The notes: generated from the letters alone by a model not told the origin. A stretch of 25,259 nucleotides of DNA from Trichosphaerium sp. ATCC 40318 (GCA_038496445.1 JALMLS010000284.1:1-25259), one strand, 5' to 3'; counted from the first letter of the stretch, positions 1 to 10,115 are shown. A program made the numbers and translations.

Positions 1-1
1 A

Positions 2-244
2 AATGTCAATGGATCAAAATATCATACTTGTAATGGTACAAACGCAGAAGTTGGTGAACTATGTCACAAGCAACTTTCTATCAACGGACGTTCGCTAAAC
101 GTCCAATTCTTCCCTTCAGAGTGCGCAGCAGCTGCAGCTAGGGATCCTGAATGTGCAGGCCATGTATCAATATACGGAGGTAGTCTATATGTTGGCTCTA
201 AACGAAGTGGAAAATGCTACTGCCAAAAAGGTAGAGTGTTGTAA
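2..244 (+). pseudogene. Tail of cysteine-rich secreted protein, frameshifted copy
   Basis: Left-arm copy of the C-terminal exon found intact at 11758-12598 on the other strand. The frame is open from base 2 and shows the same Cys-rich text (motifs HTCNGTNAEVGELCHK and SGKCYC). Just after the CYCQ motif the left copy has two bases fewer than the right. This shifts the frame into a stop at 242-244 and removes the last two dozen or so residues, including the CCNGC cluster. The 5' part lies outside the window, so whether the rest of this copy is intact is unknown. Confidence 0.75.
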
Positions 245-281
245 TGGGTGTCATCGCATATCTAGAAATGAACGTTGGACA

Positions 282-467
282 TTATTCGATGTTGAATACT
301 TGTAAACCTATAACAATAAAACCATCCTTGTGAATTAAGAGTACACTAAATCGTTGAGTCTTGTGATCTGTGACAAACATTACTTTTATTGGAAAAAACC
401 AAGAATCAAACAAATGACGCTGATTCAATTTTTTCCTACGCCTAGGACGCACTTGGATAACTCTCAA
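282..467 (-). CDS. Small basic C-terminal exon, left-arm copy
   Basis: Left-arm counterpart of 11596-11781. The predicted 61 residues are identical in the two arms (begins RVIQVRPRRRKKLNQRH, ends IGLQVFNIE), which is better conservation than the neighbouring frameshifted genes show. The first codon is TTG, so this is more likely a downstream exon (acceptor in the preceding TTGAG) than a complete gene. It overlaps the convergent cysteine-rich gene at its 3' end. No family was recognised. Confidence 0.3.
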   Translation of the reverse strand: MRVIQVRPRRRKKLNQRHLFDSWFFPIKVMFVTDHKTQRFSVLLIHKDGFIVIGLQVFNIE

Positions 468-767
468 GTATTGGTGTATAATTAATTGTTTAGTTTGTCA
501 TATATGAAGACGTATGCTTCTTAAAATAGTGAGGAACTATCAATGCACAACAACTAGTTGTTTATTACAAATCCGAGCTAGTAGTTCTTGAACGATTGCT
601 AGTATAGATCAACCAATACACTAATCAAAGATGCTGTCATTAACGTATTACAGCGGGCGAAAACTCCTAACGTTTTCCCATCATACAGCCTTGAAATTTC
701 TATTAATAAGCTACAAAAGACATATGAGTTTGTTTTTGTGAAATGGTCGAGCACTTTATTTGATGTT
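468..767. other. Arm spacer without a resolved gene, left copy
   Basis: Mirror of 11295-11595. A few short coding-like patches occur in shifting frames, but I could not join them into exons with consistent phase. No promoter, terminator or RNA gene was recognised. Confidence 0.3.
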
Positions 768-1167
768 TTACAAAATAGTTACAATGTTAGTAAATGTTTG
801 TTCTTGTGTTGCATCATTATCGAATATATTATCATCATAAAGAACTGCTTGCTGGTCAATAACAGTATTAATATGAGGAGTGAAAGTATCACCAAAATCA
901 AGACCAACAAGAACACCATAACGACTAACAAGAAGGTTTGTTAAAACAGTTTCCAATGTAACTTCATCAACAATAACACCTTGAGCATGTACAGAAAGTC
1001 TTTGTAACCTTGGTACCATACTACTATTAGCTAGAGACTCAAAGAAGTTTACTTTATCAGAAATTGATGCATCAGCATAACCAAGAGTAGTAATAGAAGA
1101 ATTTGGGTTGTTAAGAGCATCTAAGAAAAGCTTGTTGTAACTTTCTTCGAATCCAGGAATTTCATGG
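768..1167 (-). CDS. Leucine-rich-repeat-like exon, left-arm copy
   Basis: Mirror of 10895-11294. Frame open for 133 codons after a probable acceptor TTTAG; the first ATG inside it would give 83 residues. The right copy differs by a V/L change in the part I compared (VDEVTL here, VDELTL there). Leucines recur in the pattern of an LRR (ITTLGYADASISD, LQRLSVHAQGV). Upstream exons of the gene were not identified. See the right-arm entry for interpretation. Confidence 0.45.
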
Positions 1168-1500
1168 CTAAATCACGTGTAAGTGTCAAATGTCAAACAC
1201 CAAAAAAAATCAAAAATTCGAGAAAACTACGATCACGTGTGTTTTGTGAAACGTCGGGTTTTATCCTCAAGGCATGTAAAACTAATTTACATCATAATAT
1301 AACGTAAATGATGTTGTAACGAAGCTGTAGCGTCAGCAGAATAAAAACTTCTTTTCAAAAAAAAAAAAAAAGAATTTCACGACAGGTTTGGAAGCGCTTG
1401 ACAACAAACATATCCAAATATCTAAACGACTGTGTTACGTACTTATTACAGAACCTTATGAGAAGAGTCTTCAATGATGAATTATACTTTATAGACTTCA

Positions 1501-1908
1501 TCAATACATAGAAAGTCTCCTTCTGAAAACAACACCATCCAAACATAAATACGTTAAAACATTTCTTTCAAGCCTATAAGTCATAGCTTTTGTTATAGCC
1601 ATATCGATAACATATCCATTATTACTCAACCTTGTAGCTTTTGTAATATTCCTACAAAGTATCTTCTTTATAAGGTCAAAAGAGAGGAACTGAAAGAGAC
1701 CATCTTGCTTGTATTTCGAGATAAGGATCAATCTAACTTCTGACCATGTGAAATCACTTGATACCTTATTTATAGTAGATACACGCCAACCAGATGCTTG
1801 TTCCGAGTTTACGAAAACGTTTATAGCGTTTATAGTAATATTGCCGTTATACCTTTTAATAAATACGTTAATGAATGCGCTATACGATAAACAGCGGAAC
1901 AATGGCAT
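1501..1908 (-). pseudogene. Unidentified protein, left-arm copy (frameshifted)
   Basis: ORF of 135 residues starting at an ATG (MPLFRCLSYS) that the right-arm copy lacks. It ends early because one A is missing in a GAAAGG run (GAAGG here), which diverts the frame into a stop after GVVFRRRLSMY. Downstream of the lesion the original frame continues on the same strand (KYVTQSFRYLDMFVVKRF, about 1380-1470), whereas the right copy is shifted at that later point. Reading the two copies together gives a longer uninterrupted protein than either alone. Function unknown; there is no signal peptide or clear domain. Confidence 0.45.
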
Positions 1909-1951
1909 CGTTGTGGTTTATTTGCTAAAAACCGACAACTTTTTATTAAAA

Positions 1952-2327
1952 TCATAATTTGAAGCCTTTTTCTAGTCTGCGATGGTGTGTAGTATAAAAT
2001 AGCGAATGTTTGACGCCGACGTACAAATCTGGATGATAATCAACTTGATACGGCGTTAAACGCCCTAAACGCTTTGTGAACTCCGCAACCACCTCTTTTA
2101 ACTTGTGTACACGCGTCTTCGGTATTAGATAATTTAGAACATTCTTGCGATCCCATACTGACATACAAAAGCACTCTGGTTTGGATCCAGAGTCACGAAA
2201 TATGAATGTTTTGCCTTTTGCTTTTTTACCATGTACAAGAAGGCTTTGCGCATCTTCTTCCCTTAGTATTGGAAGGTAGAAACCCATAATGCCACCCCAG
2301 AGTTGTTTACGCAACCGCAACTGTAGG
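1952..2327 (-). CDS. STAT-like SH2 domain protein, left-arm copy
   Basis: Mirror of 9739-10115. Contains the same SH2 core (TFIFRDSGSKPECFCMSVW) and the LWGGIMGF lead-in, and ends with the same GFKL tail. It appears to begin at an acceptor TTCTTCAG as the last exon of a spliced gene, or translation starts at the internal ATG of IMGF. The reading frame is intact in both arms, whereas the adjacent unidentified gene is broken in both, so this exon may still be constrained. Confidence 0.7.
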
Positions 2328-2583
2328 CTGAAGAAAATACAAGACTTCCATTGTGACTTTTCAAAGTTATTTTTTTTTATTGAGATGACTTCTAACCTTC
2401 GAATACCTCTTCAGCAGAATAACAAAATGAGTCAGCTCAGTAACTTCGGACTTGAGTCAAACTACAAGGACTAAGACAGCAACATAACACGTGCTATGTT
2501 TGTATCAAGTAGAAATACTGCTGTGATTTGAACTATTTATTTAACTACAATTTGCCATTCATGTTTCTCAACTAATGAGTTGT

Positions 2584-3399
2584 TTATTTGACTGAAAAAG
2601 TCCACTGTGTACTTCCTATGGTTTCAGGCATATTACCAGTGTGCTTTAGTGATGAATCATTAAAAACAACAGAGTACATTCCGGCAAGAATATTATCAGA
2701 AACCCAAACAATCGTTGGGCGTTTTTGTTTAGTCCACTTTCCTTTACGACTCTCAATACATCCTGGAACGATTTCTCCTTGTTCATTCTTTACTATAAAG
2801 TCAGTACCAGATACTATCTTGTCCAACAAGATGGTAAAAAAGTCATCTCCACCAGGGTACGAGAAACGTTTGAATTGCAAAGATATCTCCACTTGTGACT
2901 CATAAGGACAATCAGGTATCTCGTGATGCTGTAGTACAGCCTTGCAGTATGGTAGCCTACCGCAGTGCTTACAAACATCCTCAGATCTCTTGTCGTGTCT
3001 TGTTGTAGGGCACTTTTGTTCAAACTTGAAACGTTCGCTGTGAGTATGTATCTTATCCCCGGATGCTCTTGTTTCGTATTTCACTCGCGTGAGGAGTGTA
3101 GTAGGAGGTGCTAGGCCTGCTCCAAGAGCGAAGACGATGAAAACCTCATTCTTCTCACCTGGAACGAAACCAAGCTCTGATACTCTTGCGAGAGGACAAA
3201 GCAGTTGTCTTTTGAATACACAACGGTCCAATGAGGCAACGCTAACAGTTTCTATTGTGTTGCCGCTGTAAGAAGGGTTTTTAACCAAAATAAGGCGTTT
3301 TGCGTATTCCCAGAGCATTTCAGGTTGTTTGCTCAACTCCAGGGTTACTTTGTAGCTAGAACCGCTTAAAGCCTTTATAGTGATTGTAATATCAGTCAT
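2584..3399 (-). CDS. Ubiquitin-like/Cys-His protein, left-arm copy
   Basis: Complete 271-codon ORF, single exon, same length as the right-arm copy at 8667-9482 and differing from it at five residues: two in TVSVASLD versus TVNVSSLD, two in ESQVEIS versus ESHLEIS, and one in NEQGE versus NEHGE. All cysteines and histidines of the central cluster are kept. Preservation of two full frames amid indel-rich flanking DNA suggests both are, or recently were, functional. Confidence 0.8.
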   Translation of the reverse strand: MTDITITIKALSGSSYKVTLELSKQPEMLWEYAKRLILVKNPSYSGNTIETVSVASLDRCVFKRQLLCPLARVSELGFVPGEKNEVFIVFALGAGLAPPTTLLTRVKYETRASGDKIHTHSERFKFEQKCPTTRHDKRSEDVCKHCGRLPYCKAVLQHHEIPDCPYESQVEISLQFKRFSYPGGDDFFTILLDKIVSGTDFIVKNEQGEIVPGCIESRKGKWTKQKRPTIVWVSDNILAGMYSVVFNDSSLKHTGNMPETIGSTQWTFSVK

Positions 3400-3584
3400 T
3401 GCTTGTGTTGTATTGCTTTATTAGTTTGTTTCGAAGGTTAAAAGGAAATCATGAGAACTTTTCGTAGTATTCAACTTTTCTAGAAATGACGGTTGGTTTT
3501 CTTACATTAGAAGTATGTGAGCGAAGATACCCATGTATTCTAAGTAGGCGTTGATAACAAAGTTCAAGAACACATGAAACATTT

Positions 3585-4539
3585 TCAAATAAACCCGTAT
3601 GTGTATTGTATATTCACGTGAAGTTGTGCATTCTTCAAAACATCCTGAGCTTTGTTTGTGATAAAAACCTTCTTGTATTTTTTTTTCAAGTAAGCTACCT
3701 TTCCTGTATCTCCTACCAAAGGTTATTTATAAAACCCAAAACAACATGATCAAATAATTATAAACCACATACTGCAATAAACAAGAATAGGTGTTTTAGC
3801 ACATGTTTTAATCTTTCTTATACTTTTCACTAACTTTTCTGCTGCAAGCTCATCTCCATCACCCTTACGATAACTGTTTGTGATAATACGTAACCTGTTG
3901 TTACAAAACCCTTTAAACTTTTGAATCCATGCCAAAATCTCAGATGATGACTTCATGCTCAATACCTTTTTTTGAAGTGTTTTTGTTAAACAGAGCCACA
4001 TGTCTCAGTTATTTTGTTGAAGTACCTCTGTTTTCTTCTGTCGTTTTCTTAATAGCTCCACTATCTTCATATTTTCATTTGATAGATTGTTGTCAACCCA
4101 TAATACAAGGCACTTTGCATCTCTGTACTTGAGTTTATATGCCTTCATATTAGCACTGTCTATTGCTTTATAATACACAAGATATCGTGGGAGAATCTAC
4201 TGCCAGTAAACAAGTACTCAATGAGTGTCGATTTGCAGGTACTTGGTTTTTTGAAAAGACGACAATCTCATTTTGGTCTATTTTGTCATCATAACCGCAT
4301 GGGAATCCATTTGATTTAGTGATAACATAGTGAGAATCGTATCCTTTCTAGAAAATGTTCAGTAGTGAACCATCAATCTACAAGCTGAAGTCTACCAGCA
4401 GTGCTTCTATAGTACCTTGCATTTCTTTCCTAAAAGGCTTTTGGGATCATTCACTACAGGTTTCTCTGTTGCAGGGTATGGGTTTCCCATCATTACCCAT
4501 GATATTAACATGCACGGGTTCGTACTTTGACCCCATTCA
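3585..4539 (-). pseudogene. 5'-truncated PARP/receiver-like gene copy
   Basis: Reverse-complement copy of the last part of the Roc-COR-PARP gene. It begins in mid-exon (motif EWGQ) at the duplication boundary, so the Roc, COR and the PARP HGT and YFT segments are absent. The remaining exons are intact to the eye: the GYDSHYVITKSNG exon, LPRYLVYYKAIDS, LWVDNNLSNEN and the final TAKVAYLKKK exon. Two differences from the right copy: an in-frame loss of one Ser in the QSSTNP motif, and a different C-terminus. The right copy has a 9-base segment containing the stop just after DVLK; the left lacks it and reads on through NAQLHVNIQYTYGFI. No promoter is expected, because what precedes the break is the spacer. 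Confidence 0.8.
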
Positions 4540-4612
4540 AAATGAATGAATTAGCAGTTAAACATTTCCAAACAACGTATTGGATGGCCTTAACAAACCT
4601 GCCGTCAACACA

Positions 4613-7600
4613 CACATATTGTTGAAGGAGCAAATTATACCAACTATACATTTATTGACCAATTTGAAGCAAAAATAATGATTGTGGGTCATGAAGGTTC
4701 AGGTGACCACATACTCTATTGGATGTTACTAAATTCTATTGATTTACTAGGAAAGACAACATTGGTGAGGAAATTGGCAAAAGAAACAGATACAATAGCT
4801 GATTCTACAATTGGGTTTGATACCTCCAATCTCAAGTTAGCTTTTTTGTGCTGGCGTTGGTTTAACATGATTTAGATTCAATGGCATATCATTCACAGTA
4901 TTGACTTTGCGGCCAGATAGAATATAAAGGTTACATAAGTATTTTTTCACAAAACAACTTGCCATTTACATTATTGTTGTACGTCAATGGTGTCATCACA
5001 GTCGTTCAATTAATACTATTTATAGATTGACTTATCTTACCAATTAAAACACAGCAAGCACACCTCAAGTACTGGTGTCATACTCTATCTAAGGTTCTGC
5101 ATGAAAAAGATTCAAAATTGTATTCAGTCATTGTATTTGGATCCAAACTGGACATCTGCTCAGGCGATCTAGAAACTAGTAAAAAAGTCCTACAGTATAC
5201 TGGAATATCACTTGTACAATATCAATGCTTGGACGGTATTGCCCACACATTTGGAAATTTTCGCTAAGCTAGATTTTCTTAGGTGTTAAAGCTCTTGTCA
5301 AAATACTAGAGAATCAAGCAAAGTTTATGAAGTCTTATTATCCACGAGTATTATTGATGAACGTTGATATAAAAACAGCACTGAAGAATAGTATCACCAA
5401 CAAAGATAGCCTAAAAGGTAACATCTTATCAATGTATGTTCTTATTTACTAGCATGCCAATTCATTCTGAAAAAACTTTACACAGCAAGCAAGTGATGAA
5501 GTTGCTACCTCCAAGTTGCGTAATGGCTCCTATAGAGTTGGTTGCCGCTTTGAATTACCTTCATTCTATTGGTAGTATCATGTTTGATGAGGTACATTTC
5601 TTCTCACAAACATCAAAGTAATTTCTTTCTTTAGTCATCTTATATGGTGTGTTTACATCCTCCTATTCTATCTAGCATCATGAGCGCTTTTTTAGCACCG
5701 AGAGAACATTTGAATAGATTAATGGAAAGCAACAGTCATAGTCATTGTGCTGTATTCACCAATTCAGAGGTTAAATCCCGAATCTCTAAGCTGTATCCAA
5801 ACTGCACTTCACGTCAAGTAAAACAAGTGATGAACTTCTTAGTGCAGATGTTGTTTTGTGTTTGCTTGACAAAAGAAGAGAAGGTAACTGTTTTTTGTGG
5901 CCAGCATAACAACATATAGGCAATTTACGGTACCGGTGGATACATCATAATCTCATTATTGCCTAAAGTGGATATGCTTTACTTGCCTCCATTGACCAAC
6001 AAGGAGCAAAAAATCATGTTAGTTCAGACTAAAGAGAACAAAAAACCATCTGTGTCGCCTCAAGTATTTTGTTTGTCCAAGTCACCAAAAGAGTGGAAGA
6101 TATTATCATATGTACCTACAACAGACAGCAAAGTCATACAAAAGGTGATCAAGACAGTCGCCATAAACAAGAAGCATAAACAAATAGTACGTCGATTATT
6201 AAGACAAGCATTAATGAATCCTAAGGCGCTTCCTACTAACTATGAGCACGTGCCACACAATTCAAAGTTCTTGGCGTTCGAATTCAAATCACAAGATCTA
6301 TCAGTAGATGTCTTTAATGATTTGCAAAGAAGATTGCGAAGTATGTCATCAACCGTACCACCAAAAACTAACACTTAAAATAGAGTTCCAAAACAAAGAG
6401 TTCCGCTTATTTTCAAACTTGATCATACTATCTGATTTTTATGGCAATCTTATCGTTTTGTATTACATTGATAATACAATCAAAGTTGTTATTAGAGGCA
6501 TAGCACCGTGGTTATGGACGGTACAACAATAGAAAAAGAAAGAACATTTATTAACAGCTTATTTGTTAGGAATGTCTTGACCCTTACTTAAACCCATTAA
6601 ATATAGTACCATCTCAACTATGTCCGGTTAGAATACAAAGTGGACAGTTTTTGAAGGTTATGAAATGCCCATATCAGTGCAAGAAAACAAGTAAGTGTCA
6701 CCATAGTAAAACACAACACATATAACCTGACGTGTATAGAACATATTATCACTACATCTCATTTGAAACAAGGTTATCCCATGCTGAAAGATGGGAGGCA
6801 TCACCTCTGGAGTAGCTTGCATGGTGAAGATTTCTTAAAAGCAGGCGACTGGAGTACACCTAAGAATTGTCCTGGGTTACGGATTACCTTTCTTACAAAA
6901 AATGAAAAGAACAAGGTATAACCCCTATATATATCTTTGCTTTCTCACTGAAAATATTGACAAAAGGAACGTTATGATGAATACCTGAGGGCTTGTAATA
7001 TTTTTTATAAGTTTATGGGAACAGAAAGCGAATCTTTCTATAAATTGGAAAAGATTGCATTCTTGGACAATCCGAAACTTGAAGCCAACTTTAAAAAACA
7101 GTACCAAGTTTTTGTGAAAAAAGTGCTTCAATCAGATCGATCAAGTGAGCCAGATAAACAATATGTTCATTTGTTATTTGGATTTCTTGTTTAATTGCTT
7201 TAGGTTCAAAGGACAGTGTCACAGTGGATAGTATAAGTAAATCACAAGAAAGAACTCTTAACATTTGAAGAATTATGTGATGCACGTTTCTGGAAATGAG
7301 CAAATCAACCTTATACCTGGATTACATGGCACATCAGAGGCATGCAATAAATCAATCCGGAAGTAGCGTTGTACTAACTTATGCTTGAGTAGGAAACTAG
7401 CTATAAGATTGCATGTAGTAACTTTAGAGAACCACATGAAAACTCAAACAAGAAAGATCCAGGGTATTATGGTAAGGACAGGATGTTGAATGAAAATATA
7501 TTAGCTAAAATTGACATAGGAGACGGCATTTACTTTACTCAATACCCTGATTGTGGTATATAGAAATTTTTTTGATAAATGTGTAACAACTGGTATAGGG

Positions 7601-8527
7601 AGGAAATATGCTGAATGGGGTCAAAGTAGTACAAACCCGTGCATGTTAATATCATGGGTAATGATGGGAAACCCATACCCTGCAACAGAGAAACCTGTAT
7701 TGAATGATCCCAAAAGCCTTTTAGGAAAGAAATGCAAGGTACTATAGAAGCACTGCTGGTAGACTTCAGCTTGTAGATTGATGGTTCACTACTGAGCATT
7801 TTCTAGAAAGGATACGATTCTCACTATGTTATCACTAAATCAAATGGATTCCCATGCGGTTATGATGACAAAATAGACCAAAATGAGATTGTTGTCTTTT
7901 CAAAAAACCAAGTACCTGCAAATCGACACTCTTTGAGTACTTGTTTACTGGCAGTAGATTCTTCCACGATATCTTGTGTATTATAAAGCAATAGACAGTG
8001 CTAATATAAAGGCATATAAACTCAAGTACAGAGATGCAAAGTGCCTTGTATTATGGGTTGACAACAATCTATCAAATGAAAATATGAAGATAGTGGAGCT
8101 ATTAAGAAAACGACAGAAGAAAACAGAGGTACTTAACAAAAAAAACTGAGCCACGTGGCTCTGTTTAACAATAACACTTCAAAAAAAGGTATTGAGCATG
8201 AAGTCATCATCTGAGATTTTGGCATGGATTCAAAAGTTTAAAGGGTTTTGTAACAACAGGTTACGTATAATCACAAACAGTTATCGTAAGGGTGATGGAG
8301 ATGAGCTTGCAGCAGAAAAGTTAGTGAAAAGTATAAGAAAGATAAAAACATGTGCTAAAACACCTATTCTTGTTTATTGCAGTACGTGGTTTATAATTAT
8401 TTGATCATGTTGTTTTGGGTTTTATAAATAACCTTTGGTAGGAGATACAGCAAAGGTAGCTTACTTGAAAAAAAAATACAAGAAGGTTTTTATCACAAAC
8501 AAAGCTCAGGATGTTTTGAAGATTTAA
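4613..8527 (+). CDS. Roc-COR-PARP-receiver-like fusion protein
   Basis: By-eye splicing gives 22 exons from ATG 4678 with consistent phase to a TAA at 8525-8527, about 943 residues. Introns: 4703-4750, 4836-4875, 4898-4939, 4979-5054, 5236-5282, 5434-5485, 5592-5634, 5884-5919, 6341-6383, 6521-6569, 6691-6739, 6916-6966, 7165-7203, 7231-7270, 7363-7400, 7472-7519, 7556-7598, 7739-7806, 7912-7957, 8129-8188, 8382-8441. Domains: Roc with P-loop GHEGSGKTT (residues 4-12) and LKYWCHTLSKVL...VFGSKLD; COR about 150-470 (ALNYLHSIGSIMFDE, VCLHPPILSSIMSAFLAP, YIIISLLP); a linker with CPVRI and KCPYQC; PARP about 570-805 with LHGTSE His665, DGIYFT Tyr705 and DQNEIVVF Glu786, an H-Y-E triad; receiver-like about 820-943 (LWVDNN, TPILVYC, VFITNKAQDVLKI). 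Roc-COR domains bind GTP and dimerise; H-Y-E PARPs transfer ADP-ribose from NAD. The 5' end is uncertain: the frame is open upstream to about 4592, then comes the duplication boundary. Any LRR usual in Roco proteins is not seen. Roc switch II is missing from the spliced frame. Confidence 0.8.
4898..4939 (+). other. Candidate 42-bp intron holding Roc switch II remnant
   Basis: GTATTG...CATAAG splits exons ...ISFT and YFFTKQLAIYIIV in phase 0. Read with three or four single-base shifts, the 42 bases spell a recognisable DFAGQ-EY switch II text, and the following exon (YFFTKQ) is what normally comes after it in Roc domains. Unspliced, the frame hits stops at once. Either the segment is decayed exon now spliced out, or the assembly has small indel errors here. 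Confidence 0.45.
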
Positions 8528-8666
8528 GAGAATGCACAACTTCACGTGAGTAAGAAAACCAAGCGTCATTTCTAGAAAAGTTGTTTTTTCATTGAATACT
8601 ACGAAAAGTTCTCATGATTTCCTTTTAACCTTCGAAACAAACTAATAAAGCAATACAACAGAAGCA

Positions 8667-9482
8667 ATGACTGATATTACAATCACTATAAAGGCTTTAA
8701 GCGGTTCTAGCTACAAAGTAACCCTGGAGTTGAGCAAACAACCTGAAATGCTCTGGGAATACGCAAAACGCCTTATTTTGGTTAAAAACCCTTCTTACAG
8801 CGGCAATACAATAGAAACTGTTAACGTTTCCTCATTGGACCGTTGTGTATTCAAAAGACAACTGCTTTGTCCTCTCGCAAGAGTATCAGAGCTTGGTTTC
8901 GTTCCAGGTGAGAAGAATGAGGTTTTCATCGTCTTCGCTCTTGGAGCAGGCCTAGCACCTCCTACAACACTCCTCACGCGAGTGAAATACGAAACAAGAG
9001 CATCCGGGGATAAGATTCATACTCACAGCGAACGTTTCAAGTTTGAACAAAAGTGCCCTACAACAAGACACGACAAGAGATCTGAGGATGTTTGTAAGCA
9101 CTGCGGTAGGCTACCATACTGCAAGGCTGTACTACAGCATCACGAGATACCTGATTGTCCTTATGAATCACACTTGGAGATATCTTTGCAATTCAAACGT
9201 TTCTCGTACCCTGGTGGAGATGACTTTTTTACGATCTTGTTGGACAAGATAGTATCTGGTACTGACTTTATAGTAAAGAATGAACATGGAGAAATCGTTC
9301 CAGGATGTATTGAGAGTCGTAAAGGAAAGTGGACTAAACAAAAACGCCCAACGATTGTGTGGGTTTCTGATAATATTCTTGCCGGAATGTACTCTGTTGT
9401 TTTTAATGATTCATCACTAAAGCACACTGGTAATATGCCTGAAACCATAGGAAGTACACAGTGGACTTTTTCAGTCAAATAA
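8667..9482 (+). CDS. Ubiquitin-like N-terminus, Cys/His-cluster protein
   Basis: Single-exon ORF of 271 codons starting at an ATG preceded by an A-rich leader. Residues 4-18 (ITITIKALSGSSYKV) read like the first beta hairpin of ubiquitin-like folds, followed by a helix-like stretch. A cluster at about 129-164 has Cys and His spaced as in a zinc site: KCPTTRHDK, then DVCKHCGRLPYCKA, then HHEIPDCPY. The C-terminal third is beta-rich (FKRFSYPGGDDFFTILLD, PTIVWVSDNILAGMYSVVF) without a recognised family. There is no signal peptide or membrane segment, so it is probably cytosolic or nuclear. It lies only 140 bp after the Roc-COR-PARP stop on the same strand, and the intervening DNA includes a CACGTG at 8543. 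It is duplicated intact in the left arm. The ubiquitin-like and zinc readings are inferences from pattern only. Confidence 0.75.
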   Translation: MTDITITIKALSGSSYKVTLELSKQPEMLWEYAKRLILVKNPSYSGNTIETVNVSSLDRCVFKRQLLCPLARVSELGFVPGEKNEVFIVFALGAGLAPPTTLLTRVKYETRASGDKIHTHSERFKFEQKCPTTRHDKRSEDVCKHCGRLPYCKAVLQHHEIPDCPYESHLEISLQFKRFSYPGGDDFFTILLDKIVSGTDFIVKNEHGEIVPGCIESRKGKWTKQKRPTIVWVSDNILAGMYSVVFNDSSLKHTGNMPETIGSTQWTFSVK

Positions 9483-9738
9483 ACAACTCATTAGTTGAGA
9501 AACATGAATGGCAAATTGTAGTTAAATAAATAGTTCAAATCACAGTATTTCTACTTGATACAAACACAGCACGTGTTATGTTGCTGCTATCTTAGTCCTT
9601 GTAGTTTGACTCAAGTCCGTAGTAACTGAGCTGACTCATTTTGTTATTCTGTTGAAGAGGTATTCGAAGGTTAAAAGTCAGCTCAATAAAAAAAAATAAC
9701 TTTGAAAAGTCATAACGGAAGTCTTGTATTTTCTTCAG

Positions 9739-10115
9739 CCGTACAGCTGCGGTTGCGTAAACAACTCTGGGGTGGCATTATGGGTTTCTACCTTCCAATA
9801 CTAAGGGAAGAAGATGCGCAAAGCCTTCTTGTACATGGTAAAAAAGCAAAAGGCAAAACATTCATATTTCGTGACTCTGGATCCAAACCAGAGTGCTTTT
9901 GTATGTCAGTATGGGATCGCAAGAATGTTCTAAATTATCTTATACCGAAGACGCGTGTACACAAGTTAAAAGAGGTGGTTGCAGAGTTCACAAAGCGTTT
10001 AGGGCGTTTAACGCCGTATCAAGTTGATTATCATCCAGATTTGTACGTCGGCGTCAAACATTCGCTATTTTATACTACACACCATCACAGACTAGAAAAA
10101 GGCTTCAAATTATGA
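9739..10115 (+). CDS. STAT-like SH2 domain exon/protein
   Basis: Open from a probable acceptor TTTTCTTCAG to TGA at 10113-10115. The text QLWGGIMGFYLP followed by REEDAQSLL, then GKTFIFRDSGSKPECF and CMSVW, matches the SH2 layout: helix A, then beta B with the phosphotyrosine-binding Arg in the FLVRxS-type position (FIFRDS), then beta C. The LW-x-G-x-IMGF lead resembles the linker-to-SH2 junction of STAT proteins. About 125 residues remain here, ending VKHSLFYTTHHHRLEKGFKL. Nothing like a STAT coiled coil or DNA-binding domain was found upstream, so it is either the last exon of a gene I cannot splice or a stand-alone SH2 adaptor starting at ATG 9780. SH2 domains bind phosphotyrosine, implying tyrosine-kinase signalling in the host. 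The TGA overlaps the ATG of the next ORF. Confidence 0.65.

Larger units (their letters stand above)
1..4539. repeat. Left arm of large inverted duplication
   Basis: This arm is the reverse complement of 7612-12064. Base 1 pairs with 12064 and base 4539 with 7612. Paired coordinates sum to 12065-12066 over most of the arm and to about 12154 nearer the centre, because the left arm holds a net 88 extra bases around 3500-3620. The two 271-residue proteins encoded in the arms differ at only five residues. Single-base indels are scattered elsewhere, so the copies are diverged and not a literal mirror. The outer end runs off the window, so true arm length is unknown. The inner end breaks off inside a PARP exon. 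Confidence 0.97.

Noticed and set aside
2588-3271. Opposite-strand ORFs over the ubiquitin-like gene (also 8795-9478)
   Set aside because: Antisense shadows. They lack any motif, whereas the sense frame spans the full 271 codons in both arms.
4678-6532. Reading the Roc-COR region as several short independent genes or a dead pseudogene
   Set aside because: In-frame stops fall inside 35-76 bp GT-AG segments whose removal keeps phase and restores COR motifs, so introns explain them better.
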